Positions 1 through 5,297 of a DNA stretch of 5,297 bases are shown here, one piece after another (position 1 is the first letter of the stretch; the number at the start of each line of letters is the position of its first letter). The stretch comes from JBHIER01 sp046760705 [NCBI: bacterium] (GTDB taxonomy: Bacteria; JBHIER01; G020348925). The position numbers and the translations under genes are program-made. The DNA is taken from NCBI GenBank assembly GCA_046760705.1, contig JBHIER010000261.1:1-5297 (forward strand). Reading direction: 5' to 3'. The notes beneath the pieces were generated by a model. That model was not told the origin of the DNA, did no database searches, and saw nothing but the letters and a program-made list of their open reading frames with translations.

Positions 1-568
1 TTTGGGCGGCCTTGCCCTGAGCGATCTGTTCGACCGGCTCCATCAGCACCTCCGCCCCTATCTGAGCCAACCTGTCGTGGAGTTGGCCGGCGGTCTCATC
101 GTCGCCGATCTCCACCTCCCTCTGCAGGATGAGGTTTCCCGTATCCATCCCCTCATCGATGAAGAATGTGGTCACACCCGTTCTCCTCTCCCCTCTGATG
201 ATGGCCCACTGAATAGGAGCCGCGCCGCGATACCTGGGCAAGAGGGAACCGTGAAGGTTGATGGTCCCTTTCGGAGGGATTTCGAAGACCTCCTTGGGCA
301 ACATGCGGAAGGCCACGACGACGAACAGATCGGGACGGAGTCCGCGCAGGGTTGAGATAAACTCCTCGTCCTTCAGTTTCTCCGGTTGTAGGACGGTCAG
401 CCCCCTTTCCAGAGCGAAAACCTTAATGGGCGAGGGGGCCAACTTCAGCCCCCGCCCTTTCGGTCGATCCGGCCCCGTGACCACGGCCTCCACAGAATGG
501 GAACTGTGCAGCAACCTCTCCAGACTGGGCAGGCCAAATTCCGCCGTACCCATAAAGACGATCCTCAT
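1..568 (-). CDS. fmt: Methionyl-tRNA formyltransferase, N-terminal 189 residues (cut by window edge)
   Basis: Fmt transfers a formyl group from 10-formyl-tetrahydrofolate to the amino group of Met-tRNAfMet in the cytoplasm, making the bacterial initiator tRNA. Translation from the ATG at 568 gives 189 residues and runs off the left edge, so the rest of the catalytic domain end and the C-terminal tRNA-binding domain lie outside. Visible landmarks are the N-terminal 'MRIVFMGTAEF' (families usually have GTPEF), the 'GRGLKL' loop near residues 38-43, and the signature 'NLHGSLLPRYRGAAPIQWAI' at 104-123. Asn104, His106 and Asp142 match the Asn-His-Asp catalytic set of the Fmt/PurN fold. The start codon overlaps the def stop as ATGA, and an AGGA Shine-Dalgarno (578-575) sits 6 nt upstream, so both reinitiation and direct binding are possible. 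The 'VVVAFRMLP' segment resembles Bacteroidetes/Chlorobi versions as I remember them. The identification is secure. Confidence 0.96.
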   Translation of the reverse strand, partial: MRIVFMGTAEFGLPSLERLLHSSHSVEAVVTGPDRPKGRGLKLAPSPIKVFALERGLTVLQPEKLKDEEFISTLRGLRPDLFVVVAFRMLPKEVFEIPPKGTINLHGSLLPRYRGAAPIQWAIIRGERRTGVTTFFIDEGMDTGNLILQREVEIGDDETAGQLHDRLAQIGAEVLMEPVEQIAQGKAAQ

Positions 569-1083
569 GTTCCGTCCTGCTCCTGGGCTTGCTCAATCGC
601 ATCCAATTGAGCCTGTATCATCTGCCTCTGCACGGCGGAGAGGCGGTCGATGAAGAGGGTGCCGTTGAGATGATCGACCTCGTGCTGCAGGATTCGGGCC
701 AGCAGATCGCCTGTCTCAACACAGATGGGATTCCCCTCCAGATCCAGTCCCTCCACAACAACGAACTCAGGCCGGACCACCTCCTGCTTGATTTCAGGAA
801 TGGACAAACATCCCTCTTCAAAGCTGCATTCCCCCCGTTGGTCCACGACTTTAGGATTGACGATTACGAGGGGTTTTGCGTCCTGCTTTAGAGGTCGCGG
901 ATCGATGACCGCCAGGGCTATCGATCGGCCGATCTGAGGTGCAGCCAACCCCACTCCTTGAGCTTCCCACATCGTTTCAAACATCTCCTCGGCCAGTTTG
1001 CGGAGCGACTCGTCTATCTCCTGTATGGGTTGGGCCCGTTTGTGCAACACCGGGTCACCGTATAATCGAATCCGAAAAATCAC
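565..1083 (-). CDS. def: Peptide deformylase
   Basis: Def is a metal-dependent (Fe2+ or Zn2+) hydrolase that removes the N-formyl group from nascent proteins at the ribosome exit. It is 172 residues, the normal length for a bacterial type I enzyme. All three family motifs are present: 'GVGLAAPQIG' at 43-52 (Gln50), 'EEGCLSIP' at 89-96 (metal ligand Cys92) and 'QHEVDHLNG' at 133-141 (metal ligands His134 and His138, catalytic Glu135). The HEVDH variant replaces the commoner HEFDH/HEIDH, a conservative change. The start is GTG at 1083; it overlaps the yajC stop as GTGA, and the protein aligns from residue 1 with the usual 'YGDPVL' beginning. No close Shine-Dalgarno is visible, so translation probably depends on coupling to yajC. 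It pairs with fmt, its reaction partner, through another 4-nt overlap. Confidence 0.97.
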   Translation of the reverse strand: MIFRIRLYGDPVLHKRAQPIQEIDESLRKLAEEMFETMWEAQGVGLAAPQIGRSIALAVIDPRPLKQDAKPLVIVNPKVVDQRGECSFEEGCLSIPEIKQEVVRPEFVVVEGLDLEGNPICVETGDLLARILQHEVDHLNGTLFIDRLSAVQRQMIQAQLDAIEQAQEQDGT

Positions 1084-1436
1084 TTTTTGGTCTGTGTGCT
1101 CTCCAGCTCCCCTTCGCCCCTCTTCTGAACGATTCTGGCGACTGATATTTTCGTCAATTCGATCTTGACATTATCGGCCACCCGAAGGACGACGATTCCC
1201 TGCTTCTCTTTAATTCCGACAACAGTTCCGAAGATGCCCCCGGAGGTGACCACTCGGTCCCCTTTCCTCAGGGAGTCGAGCATCATCTGCTGTTGGCGCT
1301 GCCGCTTCTGTTGGGGACGAAGCAGGAGGAAGTAGATGATGGCAAACATCAAGATAATGGGCAGCAGAGCCATGAAACCGCCGCCCCCACCGGTGCCGCC
1401 CCCCCCACCCCCCATTGCCAAGGCTTCACTGATCAA
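1080..1436 (-). CDS. yajC: Preprotein translocase subunit YajC
   Basis: YajC is a small inner-membrane protein that associates with SecDF and the SecYEG translocon. With a TTG start at 1436 the product is 118 residues, typical of the family. It has a short glycine-rich N-terminus (residues 9-20, Gly except Thr15), one transmembrane helix at about 22-39, the family hallmark 'RPQQKRQ' at 40-46, and a conserved cytoplasmic part with 'LRKGDRVVTSGGIFGTVVGI' at 56-75. I chose TTG because an AGGAGG lies exactly 7 nt upstream. The longer reading from GTG at 1463 would run through that ribosome binding site and add nine uncharacteristic residues. An ATG at 1415 is a less likely alternative. The stop TGA overlaps the def GTG. 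The neighbour tgt is the usual one, but secD/secF do not follow. A G8 run lies in the glycine codons. Confidence 0.93.
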   Translation of the reverse strand: MISEALAMGGGGGGTGGGGGFMALLPIILMFAIIYFLLLRPQQKRQRQQQMMLDSLRKGDRVVTSGGIFGTVVGIKEKQGIVVLRVADNVKIELTKISVARIVQKRGEGELESTQTKK

Positions 1437-1443
1437 ACAAACA

Positions 1444-1449
1444 CCTCCT
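1444..1449 (-). promoter_or_regulatory. Shine-Dalgarno of yajC (AGGAGG)
   Basis: The minus strand reads AGAGGAGGTG here, a near-perfect match to the anti-Shine-Dalgarno of 16S rRNA. The spacing to the TTG at 1436-1434 is 7 nt, which is ideal, whereas the upstream GTG at 1463 precedes the site. It therefore decides the yajC start and shows a rare TTG initiation codon in this operon. Confidence 0.85.
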
Positions 1450-1498
1450 CTGTTACAGATCACCTGGTCTGCTCATTTTTCAGCCTTCTCATGTCTTC

Positions 1499-2617
1499 TT
1501 ATTCATTTAACAAATATCCGGCCAAAAAATCTTTTCGCCAGCTCTCAAAACGTCCTCCCAATATAGCCTCTCGCATTTGTCTCATCAAGTCTAAAAAGAA
1601 GTGTATGTTATGCAGGGTGGCCAATCTGGGGCCCAGCATTTCGCCGGTTTGAAAAAGATGTCGGAGGTATGCCCGGCTGAAGGTGCGGCACGTGTAGCAG
1701 GAACATCCTCCATCAACGGGCTCAAAATCTCTGGCACATTCAGCATTTTTGACCACCAGCTTCCCGTGCCGGGTGAAGAGGGTCCCATTCCGGCCATTTC
1801 TGGTGGGAATGACACAATCGAACATATCGGTTCCCAGGGAAACACCCTTGATGAGGTCCTCCGGTTTGCCCACGCCCATCAGATACCGGGGTCTGTCCGG
1901 CGGCAGATAGGTCACTGCGGCTCCAATCATTTCGTACATCACCGACTTCGGCTCGCCCACCGAAAGACCACCGATGGCGTACCCATCGAAATCGAGGTCG
2001 ACCAAGGCCTGGGCACTCTCTTCCCGCAGGTCAGAATAAGTACTGCCCTGGACGATGCCGAAGAGGGCCTGCTCGCCCCTATTCTTGTGTTCGTCTTTGC
2101 ATCTTCGCGCCCATCGAAGTGTCATCTCATTTGACCGCTTCGCATAATCGTACGAGCAGGGGTAGGGTGTACACTCGTCCAGGGCCATGATGATGTCGGC
2201 TCCGATATCATGCTGAATCTGGATCACCTTCTCCGGGGTGAAGAGGTGGTACGATCCGTCCCAGTGGGATTGGAAGGTCACCCCCTCCTCGGTGATCTTG
2301 TTGAGATCGGCCAGACTGAAGACCTGATACCCTCCGCTGTCGGTCAGAATGGGTCCGTCCCAACTGATGAAGGTATGCAGCCCGCCCGCCTCTGATATCA
2401 ACTCGGGGCCAGGCCGCAAGTAGAGGTGATACGTGTTCCCCAAGATGATTTGTGCCCGGGCAACTTTCAACTCTTGAGGCGAGAGCGTCTTCACCGTGCC
2501 CTGAGTCCCCACGGGCATGAAGACAGGTGTATGCACCCGACCGTGAGGGGTCGACAGGACCCCAACGCGAGCCGATGTCTCTTTGTCCTCCTTTGTTATG
2601 CTGAACCCAAATTCCAC
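1499..2617 (-). CDS. tgt: tRNA-guanine transglycosylase (queuine tRNA-ribosyltransferase)
   Basis: Tgt exchanges guanine at position 34 of tRNAs with GUN anticodons (Asp, Asn, His, Tyr) for the queuosine precursor preQ1. The 372-residue product has the full TIM-barrel family pattern: '[11 protein letters not shown]' at 33-43, 'ILGNTYHL' at 58-65, '[10 protein letters not shown]' at 93-102 with catalytic Asp93, 'DECTPYP' at 147-153, 'GIVQGS' at 187-192, 'GGLSVGEP' at 216-223, and '[13 protein letters not shown]' at 266-278 with nucleophile Asp267. The zinc site is intact as Cys305, Cys307, Cys310 and His336. The start is GTG at 2617, the only plausible one because an in-frame TGA lies three codons upstream (2626-2624). 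No strong Shine-Dalgarno is visible. yajC starts 62 nt after its stop, so tgt is probably the first gene of a tgt-yajC-def-fmt transcript. The 'EEGVTFQSH' to 'DECTPYPC' stretch looks Bacteroidetes/Chlorobi-like from memory. Confidence 0.97.
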   Translation of the reverse strand: MEFGFSITKEDKETSARVGVLSTPHGRVHTPVFMPVGTQGTVKTLSPQELKVARAQIILGNTYHLYLRPGPELISEAGGLHTFISWDGPILTDSGGYQVFSLADLNKITEEGVTFQSHWDGSYHLFTPEKVIQIQHDIGADIIMALDECTPYPCSYDYAKRSNEMTLRWARRCKDEHKNRGEQALFGIVQGSTYSDLREESAQALVDLDFDGYAIGGLSVGEPKSVMYEMIGAAVTYLPPDRPRYLMGVGKPEDLIKGVSLGTDMFDCVIPTRNGRNGTLFTRHGKLVVKNAECARDFEPVDGGCSCYTCRTFSRAYLRHLFQTGEMLGPRLATLHNIHFFLDLMRQMREAILGGRFESWRKDFLAGYLLNE

Positions 2618-2834
2618 TTCTATTCATCAGCCACTGAGACACGCCCCGGAGGGTAGATATCTTATCCAACGGGGCAAGGAGAACAAATTGGAGTATTGGA
2701 AACTTGGAGTGGTGGAGTAGTGGATCGTGTTAGGATCTGAATCTGCGGGACCTCTAAGATTTTCACTACACCAACACTCCAGTACTCTCAAGAATCTCCC
2801 CGCTCTGAGCCTCTGGGTCAAATAATTCAGGCTA
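2618..2834. other. Intergenic region between radA and tgt, no gene
   Basis: This gap must carry the tgt leader and probably its promoter. I see no convincing coding frame and no hairpin followed by a T-run to end radA, which does finish with a tandem in-frame TGA-TAG stop (2837-2832). The best promoter-like pair for tgt on the minus strand is TTGTTC (2686-2681) and TAAGAT (2664-2659) with 16 nt between; this is a weak match (3/6 and 4/6) and is only a candidate. The middle of the gap is occupied by the TGGAGTNNTGG repeats listed separately. Confidence 0.6.
2689..2781. repeat. TGGAGTNNTGG repeat cluster with imperfect inverted repeat
   Basis: The 11-mer TGGAGTNNTGG occurs three times on the plus strand, at 2689-2699, 2705-2715 and 2713-2723 (the last two overlapping). 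A fourth copy is on the minus strand at 2781-2771. The arms 2705-2722 and 2764-2781 are complementary at 16 of 18 positions around a 41-nt loop, so the transcript of either strand could fold into a hairpin. There is no T-run after it on either strand, so it is not a standard terminator. I recall similar TTGGAGTATTGG-like strings in intergenic DNA of environmental genomes, but cannot verify this here. Confidence 0.6.
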
Positions 2835-4196
2835 TCACCCCAGCAAAAGCTCCAGGGCTTCGGCCACAGTCTGAACGCCGGCCACCTCAATGTTGTCCCA
2901 GCCCTTCAGACCCTTCAGGTTTTTCTCCGAACAGACGCACCGGCACAATCCCAGTTTGGCTGCTTCTCCGATCCTCTTTTCGATCTGACCGACGGCGCGA
3001 ACCTCACCCCCCAACCCCACCTCTCCAATGGCCACCACCTTGGAATCGACTGGCACATCGCGGAGACTGGAGGCCACGGACAGAACCGTTCCCAAATCGA
3101 CGGCCGGCTCCTCGGTTCTCACACCCCCGGCCACATTCACAAAGACATCTTGATTGCCCAACCGCAGTCCGGCCCGTTTCTCGAGCACGGCCAGCAGCAG
3201 CGAGAGCCGCCGATGGTCGATGCCGGCCACCACCCGCTGGGGCAGCCCGTAGTTGGTGGGAGTGACCAGGGCCTGAAGCTCGACCAGCAGTGGTCGGGTC
3301 CCCTCCACACTGCAGACCACCACCGATCCAGAAACATGTTCCGGTCGCTCTGCCAAAAAGAGCTCCGAAGGGTTTCCCACCTCCATCAGGCCTGCTTGCC
3401 CCATCTCAAAGACGCCGATCTCGTTGGTCGATCCGAACCGATTCTTCACCGCCCGCAGAATCCGAAAGCAGTGGTGCCGCTCCCCCTCGAAGTAGAGAAC
3501 CGTATCCACCATATGCTCTAAGACACGGGGGCCGGCAATGGCCCCCTCCTTGGTCACATGGCCGATCAAGAAGACCGAAACCCCCGCCCCCTTGGCCACA
3601 TACATGAACTGGGTGGTACACTCCCTGACCTGGCTGACGCTGCCAGGTCCACTCTCCAGATTGGGAGAGAAGATGGTCTGAATCGAGTCGATGATGGTCA
3701 CCTCCGGCCTAAGATCCCGGATCTGATCCAAGATGTACTCCACGTTTGTCTCGGAAAGGAGAAGGAGCCTGTCGGAGGAGACGTTCAACCGATCAGCCCG
3801 CAGCTTGATCTGTTTCACCGACTCCTCACCGGAGACGTACAGGACGGTGCCCACATGCTGGCTGATGGCGTGGCCGGCCTGCAGAAGCAGCGTCGACTTA
3901 CCGATGCCCGGGTCACCCCCTATGAGGACCAAAGAACCCGGAACAACACCGCCCCCGAGGACTCGATCGAACTCACCGATGTTGGTGGCGATCCGCCTCT
4001 CCTCCGAAATCGAAACCCCGGTGATCGACTGGGGCGATGAACGCTCCAAAGGGCGCTGACCTTTCGAGGATGCAGGCCTCGTCTGGACAGGTTCCTCGGA
4101 AAAGGTATTCCAGGCCAGGCACTCCGGGCACCTCCCCAACCATTTTGGAGACTCAAAGCCGCAGGCCTGACACAGATATGTCGATCTCTGTCTCAT
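2835..4196 (-). CDS. radA: DNA repair protein RadA (Sms)
   Basis: RadA is a RecA-like ATPase that promotes branch migration of recombination intermediates and helps repair of stalled forks. From the ATG at 4196 the protein is 453 residues, the normal family size. Domains in order: an N-terminal C4 zinc finger (Cys9, Cys12, Cys23, Cys26) followed by 'WNTFSEE'; a RecA-type ATPase core with Walker A 'GGDPGIGKST' at 93-102 (Lys100), 'YVSGEES' at 120-126 and Walker B 'TIIDS' at 167-171; the RadA-specific 'KNRFG' at 251-255; and a C-terminal Lon-protease-like domain containing 'GEVGLGGEVRA'. The frame stays open upstream to a TTG at 4268, but those 24 residues precede the usual start and lack family features. 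A weak GGGA-type ribosome binding site lies before 4196. Tandem TGA-TAG stops end the gene. No partner gene is adjacent, so it is probably transcribed alone. Confidence 0.97.
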   Translation of the reverse strand: MRQRSTYLCQACGFESPKWLGRCPECLAWNTFSEEPVQTRPASSKGQRPLERSSPQSITGVSISEERRIATNIGEFDRVLGGGVVPGSLVLIGGDPGIGKSTLLLQAGHAISQHVGTVLYVSGEESVKQIKLRADRLNVSSDRLLLLSETNVEYILDQIRDLRPEVTIIDSIQTIFSPNLESGPGSVSQVRECTTQFMYVAKGAGVSVFLIGHVTKEGAIAGPRVLEHMVDTVLYFEGERHHCFRILRAVKNRFGSTNEIGVFEMGQAGLMEVGNPSELFLAERPEHVSGSVVVCSVEGTRPLLVELQALVTPTNYGLPQRVVAGIDHRRLSLLLAVLEKRAGLRLGNQDVFVNVAGGVRTEEPAVDLGTVLSVASSLRDVPVDSKVVAIGEVGLGGEVRAVGQIEKRIGEAAKLGLCRCVCSEKNLKGLKGWDNIEVAGVQTVAEALELLLG

Positions 4197-4250
4197 TATA
4201 CTGATCCCAACGGGCCGAAGGGGCAAACCAAAAAGTGAGATGACTTTTCT

Positions 4251-4279
4251 GACATAAAGCCATGCCAAAATCTTGCCAA
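4251..4279 (-). promoter_or_regulatory. Candidate radA promoter (weak)
   Basis: On the minus strand TTGGCA (4279-4274, 5/6 to the sigma70 -35) and TATGTC (4256-4251, 3/6 to the -10) are separated by 17 nt. The implied start would leave a leader of roughly 45-50 nt before the radA ATG. The pair lies just downstream of the T6 tract that ends the palindromic element, a sensible place for a new transcript to begin. The -10 match is poor, so this is only a candidate. Confidence 0.2.
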
Positions 4280-4437
4280 AAAAGGTGACTATTCAGTCTA
4301 CCTCATTGGATAACCCCATTGCACCTGTCATTCCGGTTCCGACGAGAGGAGGATACCGGAATCTCCCTATTGTATGCGGAGATTCCTCCATTCCGCTCCC
4401 CTTCATCTGGAATCACAGTGCATAGCTGAATAGTCAC
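4278..4437. terminator. Possible bidirectional terminator at the mlaF end
   Basis: For minus-strand transcripts leaving mlaF, the closing arm CTGAATAGTCAC is followed after one base by T6 (4283-4278). For plus-strand transcripts the same arm (4426-4437) is followed after AAA by T6 (4441-4446). The A6 and T6 tracts can extend the outer stem in DNA. The stem encloses about 130 nt and is AT-rich, unlike a classic short GC-rich terminator, so the efficiency is uncertain. Its position between two differently functioning genes fits a transcription boundary. Confidence 0.35.
4285..4437. repeat. Nested palindromic element with 12-bp terminal inverted repeats (MITE- or REP-like)
   Basis: The ends GTGACTATTCAG (4285-4296) and CTGAATAGTCAC (4426-4437) are perfect 12-nt inverted repeats, 153 bp end to end. 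Nested inside are a stem pairing 4325-4334 with 4409-4418 (9 of 10), a partly paired middle, and a perfect 9-bp stem GGAATCTCC (4358-4366) / GGAGATTCC (4378-4386) with an 11-nt loop. An alternative 8-bp stem ATTCCGGT (4330-4337) / ACCGGAAT (4355-4362) competes with it. The outer and inner palindromes have centres about 11 nt apart. No open frame and no clear target duplication are visible. The CTGTCATTCC...GGAATCTCC pattern resembles dispersed palindromic repeats I recall from environmental bacterial genomes; mobility is inference. Confidence 0.6.
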
Positions 4438-4507
4438 AAATTTTTTATACCTATCTTTTTTCCAATAAATTCTTCTGCCTCAGTGAGATGCAATTGCCGA
4501 TACTTTA

Positions 4508-5254
4508 TCATAGCGCTTGGATAGGTCCCTCAGCGCTGCCGGTAACGAACTGGCGGACGATGGGGTTGTCTGTGTTGTTGGTCTCTTCAGGTGTCCCGGT
4601 GAAAACGATCTCCCCATCGTGGAGCATAGCGATGCGGTCCCCAATTTTGTAGGCGCTGACGATGTCGTGAGTGACCACGATGATGGTCGAGGACAGTTTG
4701 CTCTTCAACTCGCAGATGAGTTCGTTGATGGCGTCGGCCATGATGGGATCCAGCCCTGTGGTCGGCTCATCGAACAGGACAAATTCGGGATCCATGGCCA
4801 GAGCCCGGGCCAGCCCCACTCTCTTCTTCATCCCCCCTGAAAGTTCCGACACTCTCATCCCTTCGACCCTTGGCAGGCCGACCATCTTCAGCCGTTGACG
4901 GACCCTGTCGGCTATCTCCTCTTCGGTCAAACCGGTATGTTCTCTCAGGCCCAGTCCAACGTTTTCGCCCACCGACATGGAGTCAAAGAGGGCCGCACTC
5001 TGAAAGAGCATACCGAACCGCTTCCGCAACTCGAAAAGCTCACCTTTGGTAAAGGTGGTGATGTTCTGACCATCGATGTAAATATCACCACTGTCGGGTC
5101 GCAGCAGCCCGATAATGTGCTTTAAAAGGACAGATTTGCCGCATCCGCTGCGGCCGATGATGATCGTTGCTTGGCCCCGCTCGATGGACAGGTTCACATC
5201 CCTGAGTACCGACACCCTGCGAAAGTCCTTCTTGAGATGGACGATCCGGATCAT
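4508..5254 (-). CDS. mlaF: ABC transporter ATP-binding protein, MlaF family (phospholipid transport)
   Basis: MlaF is the cytoplasmic ATPase of the MlaFEDB inner-membrane complex that moves phospholipids between the inner and outer membranes. The 248-residue protein has every ABC motif: Walker A 'GRSGCGKS' at 34-41, Q-loop Gln85, signature 'LSGGMKKR' at 138-145, Walker B 'FVLFDEP' at 158-164, D-loop 'GLDP' at 167-170 and switch His196. The wording 'SGGMKKRVGLARALAMDPE' and the C-terminal 'NPIVRQFVTGSAEGPI' are typical of the MlaF/Mkl branch rather than of general importers. The ATG at 5254 overlaps the stop of the upstream permease as ATGA, so the two are translationally coupled; no separate Shine-Dalgarno is visible. 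The gene ends with tandem TGA-TAA stops. No MCE-domain gene (mlaD) follows. The exact lipid substrate in this organism is not shown by the sequence. Confidence 0.94.
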   Translation of the reverse strand: MIRIVHLKKDFRRVSVLRDVNLSIERGQATIIIGRSGCGKSVLLKHIIGLLRPDSGDIYIDGQNITTFTKGELFELRKRFGMLFQSAALFDSMSVGENVGLGLREHTGLTEEEIADRVRQRLKMVGLPRVEGMRVSELSGGMKKRVGLARALAMDPEFVLFDEPTTGLDPIMADAINELICELKSKLSSTIIVVTHDIVSAYKIGDRIAMLHDGEIVFTGTPEETNNTDNPIVRQFVTGSAEGPIQAL

Positions 5255-5297
5255 ACGCGAAACAGTAACATGGCAATGAGGTAATCGGTCACAAGGA
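5251..5297 (-). CDS. mlaE: MlaE-type ABC permease, C-terminal fragment (cut by window edge)
   Basis: The minus strand entering from the right edge is open for 14 codons and ends at TGA (5253-5251), reading LVTDYLIAMLLFRV. This hydrophobic tail with an Asp-Tyr followed by Leu-rich residues matches the usual C-terminal helix of MlaE/YrbE permeases. The 4-nt ATGA overlap with mlaF is the expected arrangement for the permease-ATPase pair of the Mla transporter. With so few residues the call rests mainly on context, so the family is probable rather than proven. Confidence 0.75.
   Translation of the reverse strand, partial: LVTDYLIAMLLFRV

Larger units (their letters stand above)
4197..4507. other. 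Intergenic region between mlaF and radA, no gene
   Basis: This 311-nt gap contains no credible coding frame on either strand. About half of it (4285-4437) is a nested palindromic element described separately. The section 4438-4507, next to the tandem TGA-TAA end of mlaF, is AT-rich with a T6 and a T7 tract and has no structure I can name. The section 4197-4284 next to radA is presumably its leader and promoter region. Confidence 0.6.

Noticed and set aside
1437-1463. Longer YajC from the GTG at 1463
   Set aside because: It would translate through the AGGAGG at 1449-1444, which is ideally spaced for the TTG at 1436.
1601-2134. Plus-strand open frame of 177 codons antisense to tgt
   Set aside because: It lies wholly within tgt, which has complete catalytic and zinc motifs on the other strand. 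The predicted product has no recognisable domain, and GC-rich coding DNA often leaves long antisense frames.
2801-2834. Rho-independent terminator just after radA
   Set aside because: CAGAG is repeated directly rather than inverted here, pairing is limited to CCC/GGG, and no T-run follows on the minus strand.
3558-4040. Plus-strand open frame of 160 codons antisense to radA
   Set aside because: It covers the Walker A to Walker B region of a well-supported RadA. Its translation shows no family features, so it is a shadow of that gene.
4197-4268. 24-residue N-terminal extension of RadA from a TTG start
   Set aside because: RadA proteins normally begin just before the zinc finger, as with the ATG at 4196. 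The extension has no family resemblance and covers the probable leader.
4285-4437. CRISPR array or small RNA gene in the mlaF-radA gap
   Set aside because: There are inverted but no regularly spaced direct repeats. Nothing matches a tRNA, riboswitch or known small RNA shape that I can recognise.

Overview
This window is ordinary bacterial chromosome with every recognisable gene on the minus strand, so transcription runs from high to low coordinates. Base composition is GC-rich by eye in the genes and more AT-rich in the two long gaps. The proteins are housekeeping and clearly bacterial. Fmt has an 'AFRMLP' segment and Tgt has the '[19 protein letters not shown]' and 'DECTPYPC' segments, which I remember best from the Bacteroidetes/Chlorobi (FCB) side of the tree. 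The non-standard gene order argues against a well-known model genus. My best guess is an uncultured, FCB-affiliated or similar Gram-negative lineage. The Mla genes imply an outer membrane. This placement is inference from memory.

Layout in transcription order (right to left). (1) The last 14 codons of an MlaE-type permease (5251-5297) overlap by 4 nt with mlaF (4508-5254), the ATPase of the same lipid transporter. (2) A 311-nt gap (4197-4507) holds a nested palindromic element with a perfect 12-bp inverted repeat at its ends (4285-4437). (3) radA (2835-4196) encodes a complete DNA repair ATPase. (4) A 217-nt gap (2618-2834) contains four copies of an 11-mer TGGAGTNNTGG, one of them inverted. 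(5) A tight cluster follows: tgt (1499-2617), yajC (1080-1436), def (565-1083) and fmt (1-568, cut by the window edge). A 62-nt gap with a strong ribosome binding site separates tgt from yajC. yajC/def and def/fmt each overlap by 4 nt (GTGA and ATGA).

How the genes fit together: fmt and def add and remove the formyl group on initiator methionine. yajC is an accessory of the SecDF/SecYEG membrane translocase. tgt inserts the queuosine precursor into tRNA. The cluster is therefore a translation and protein-export unit. It is unusual in that def-fmt occupies the place after tgt-yajC where secD-secF is commonly found. mlaE-mlaF is a separate lipid-transport unit whose MCE substrate-binding gene does not follow it here. 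radA stands alone between the two repeat-bearing gaps.

I found no previously undescribed system. The parts worth a second look are the two non-coding repeat elements, the operon arrangement, and a G-tract at the start of yajC.
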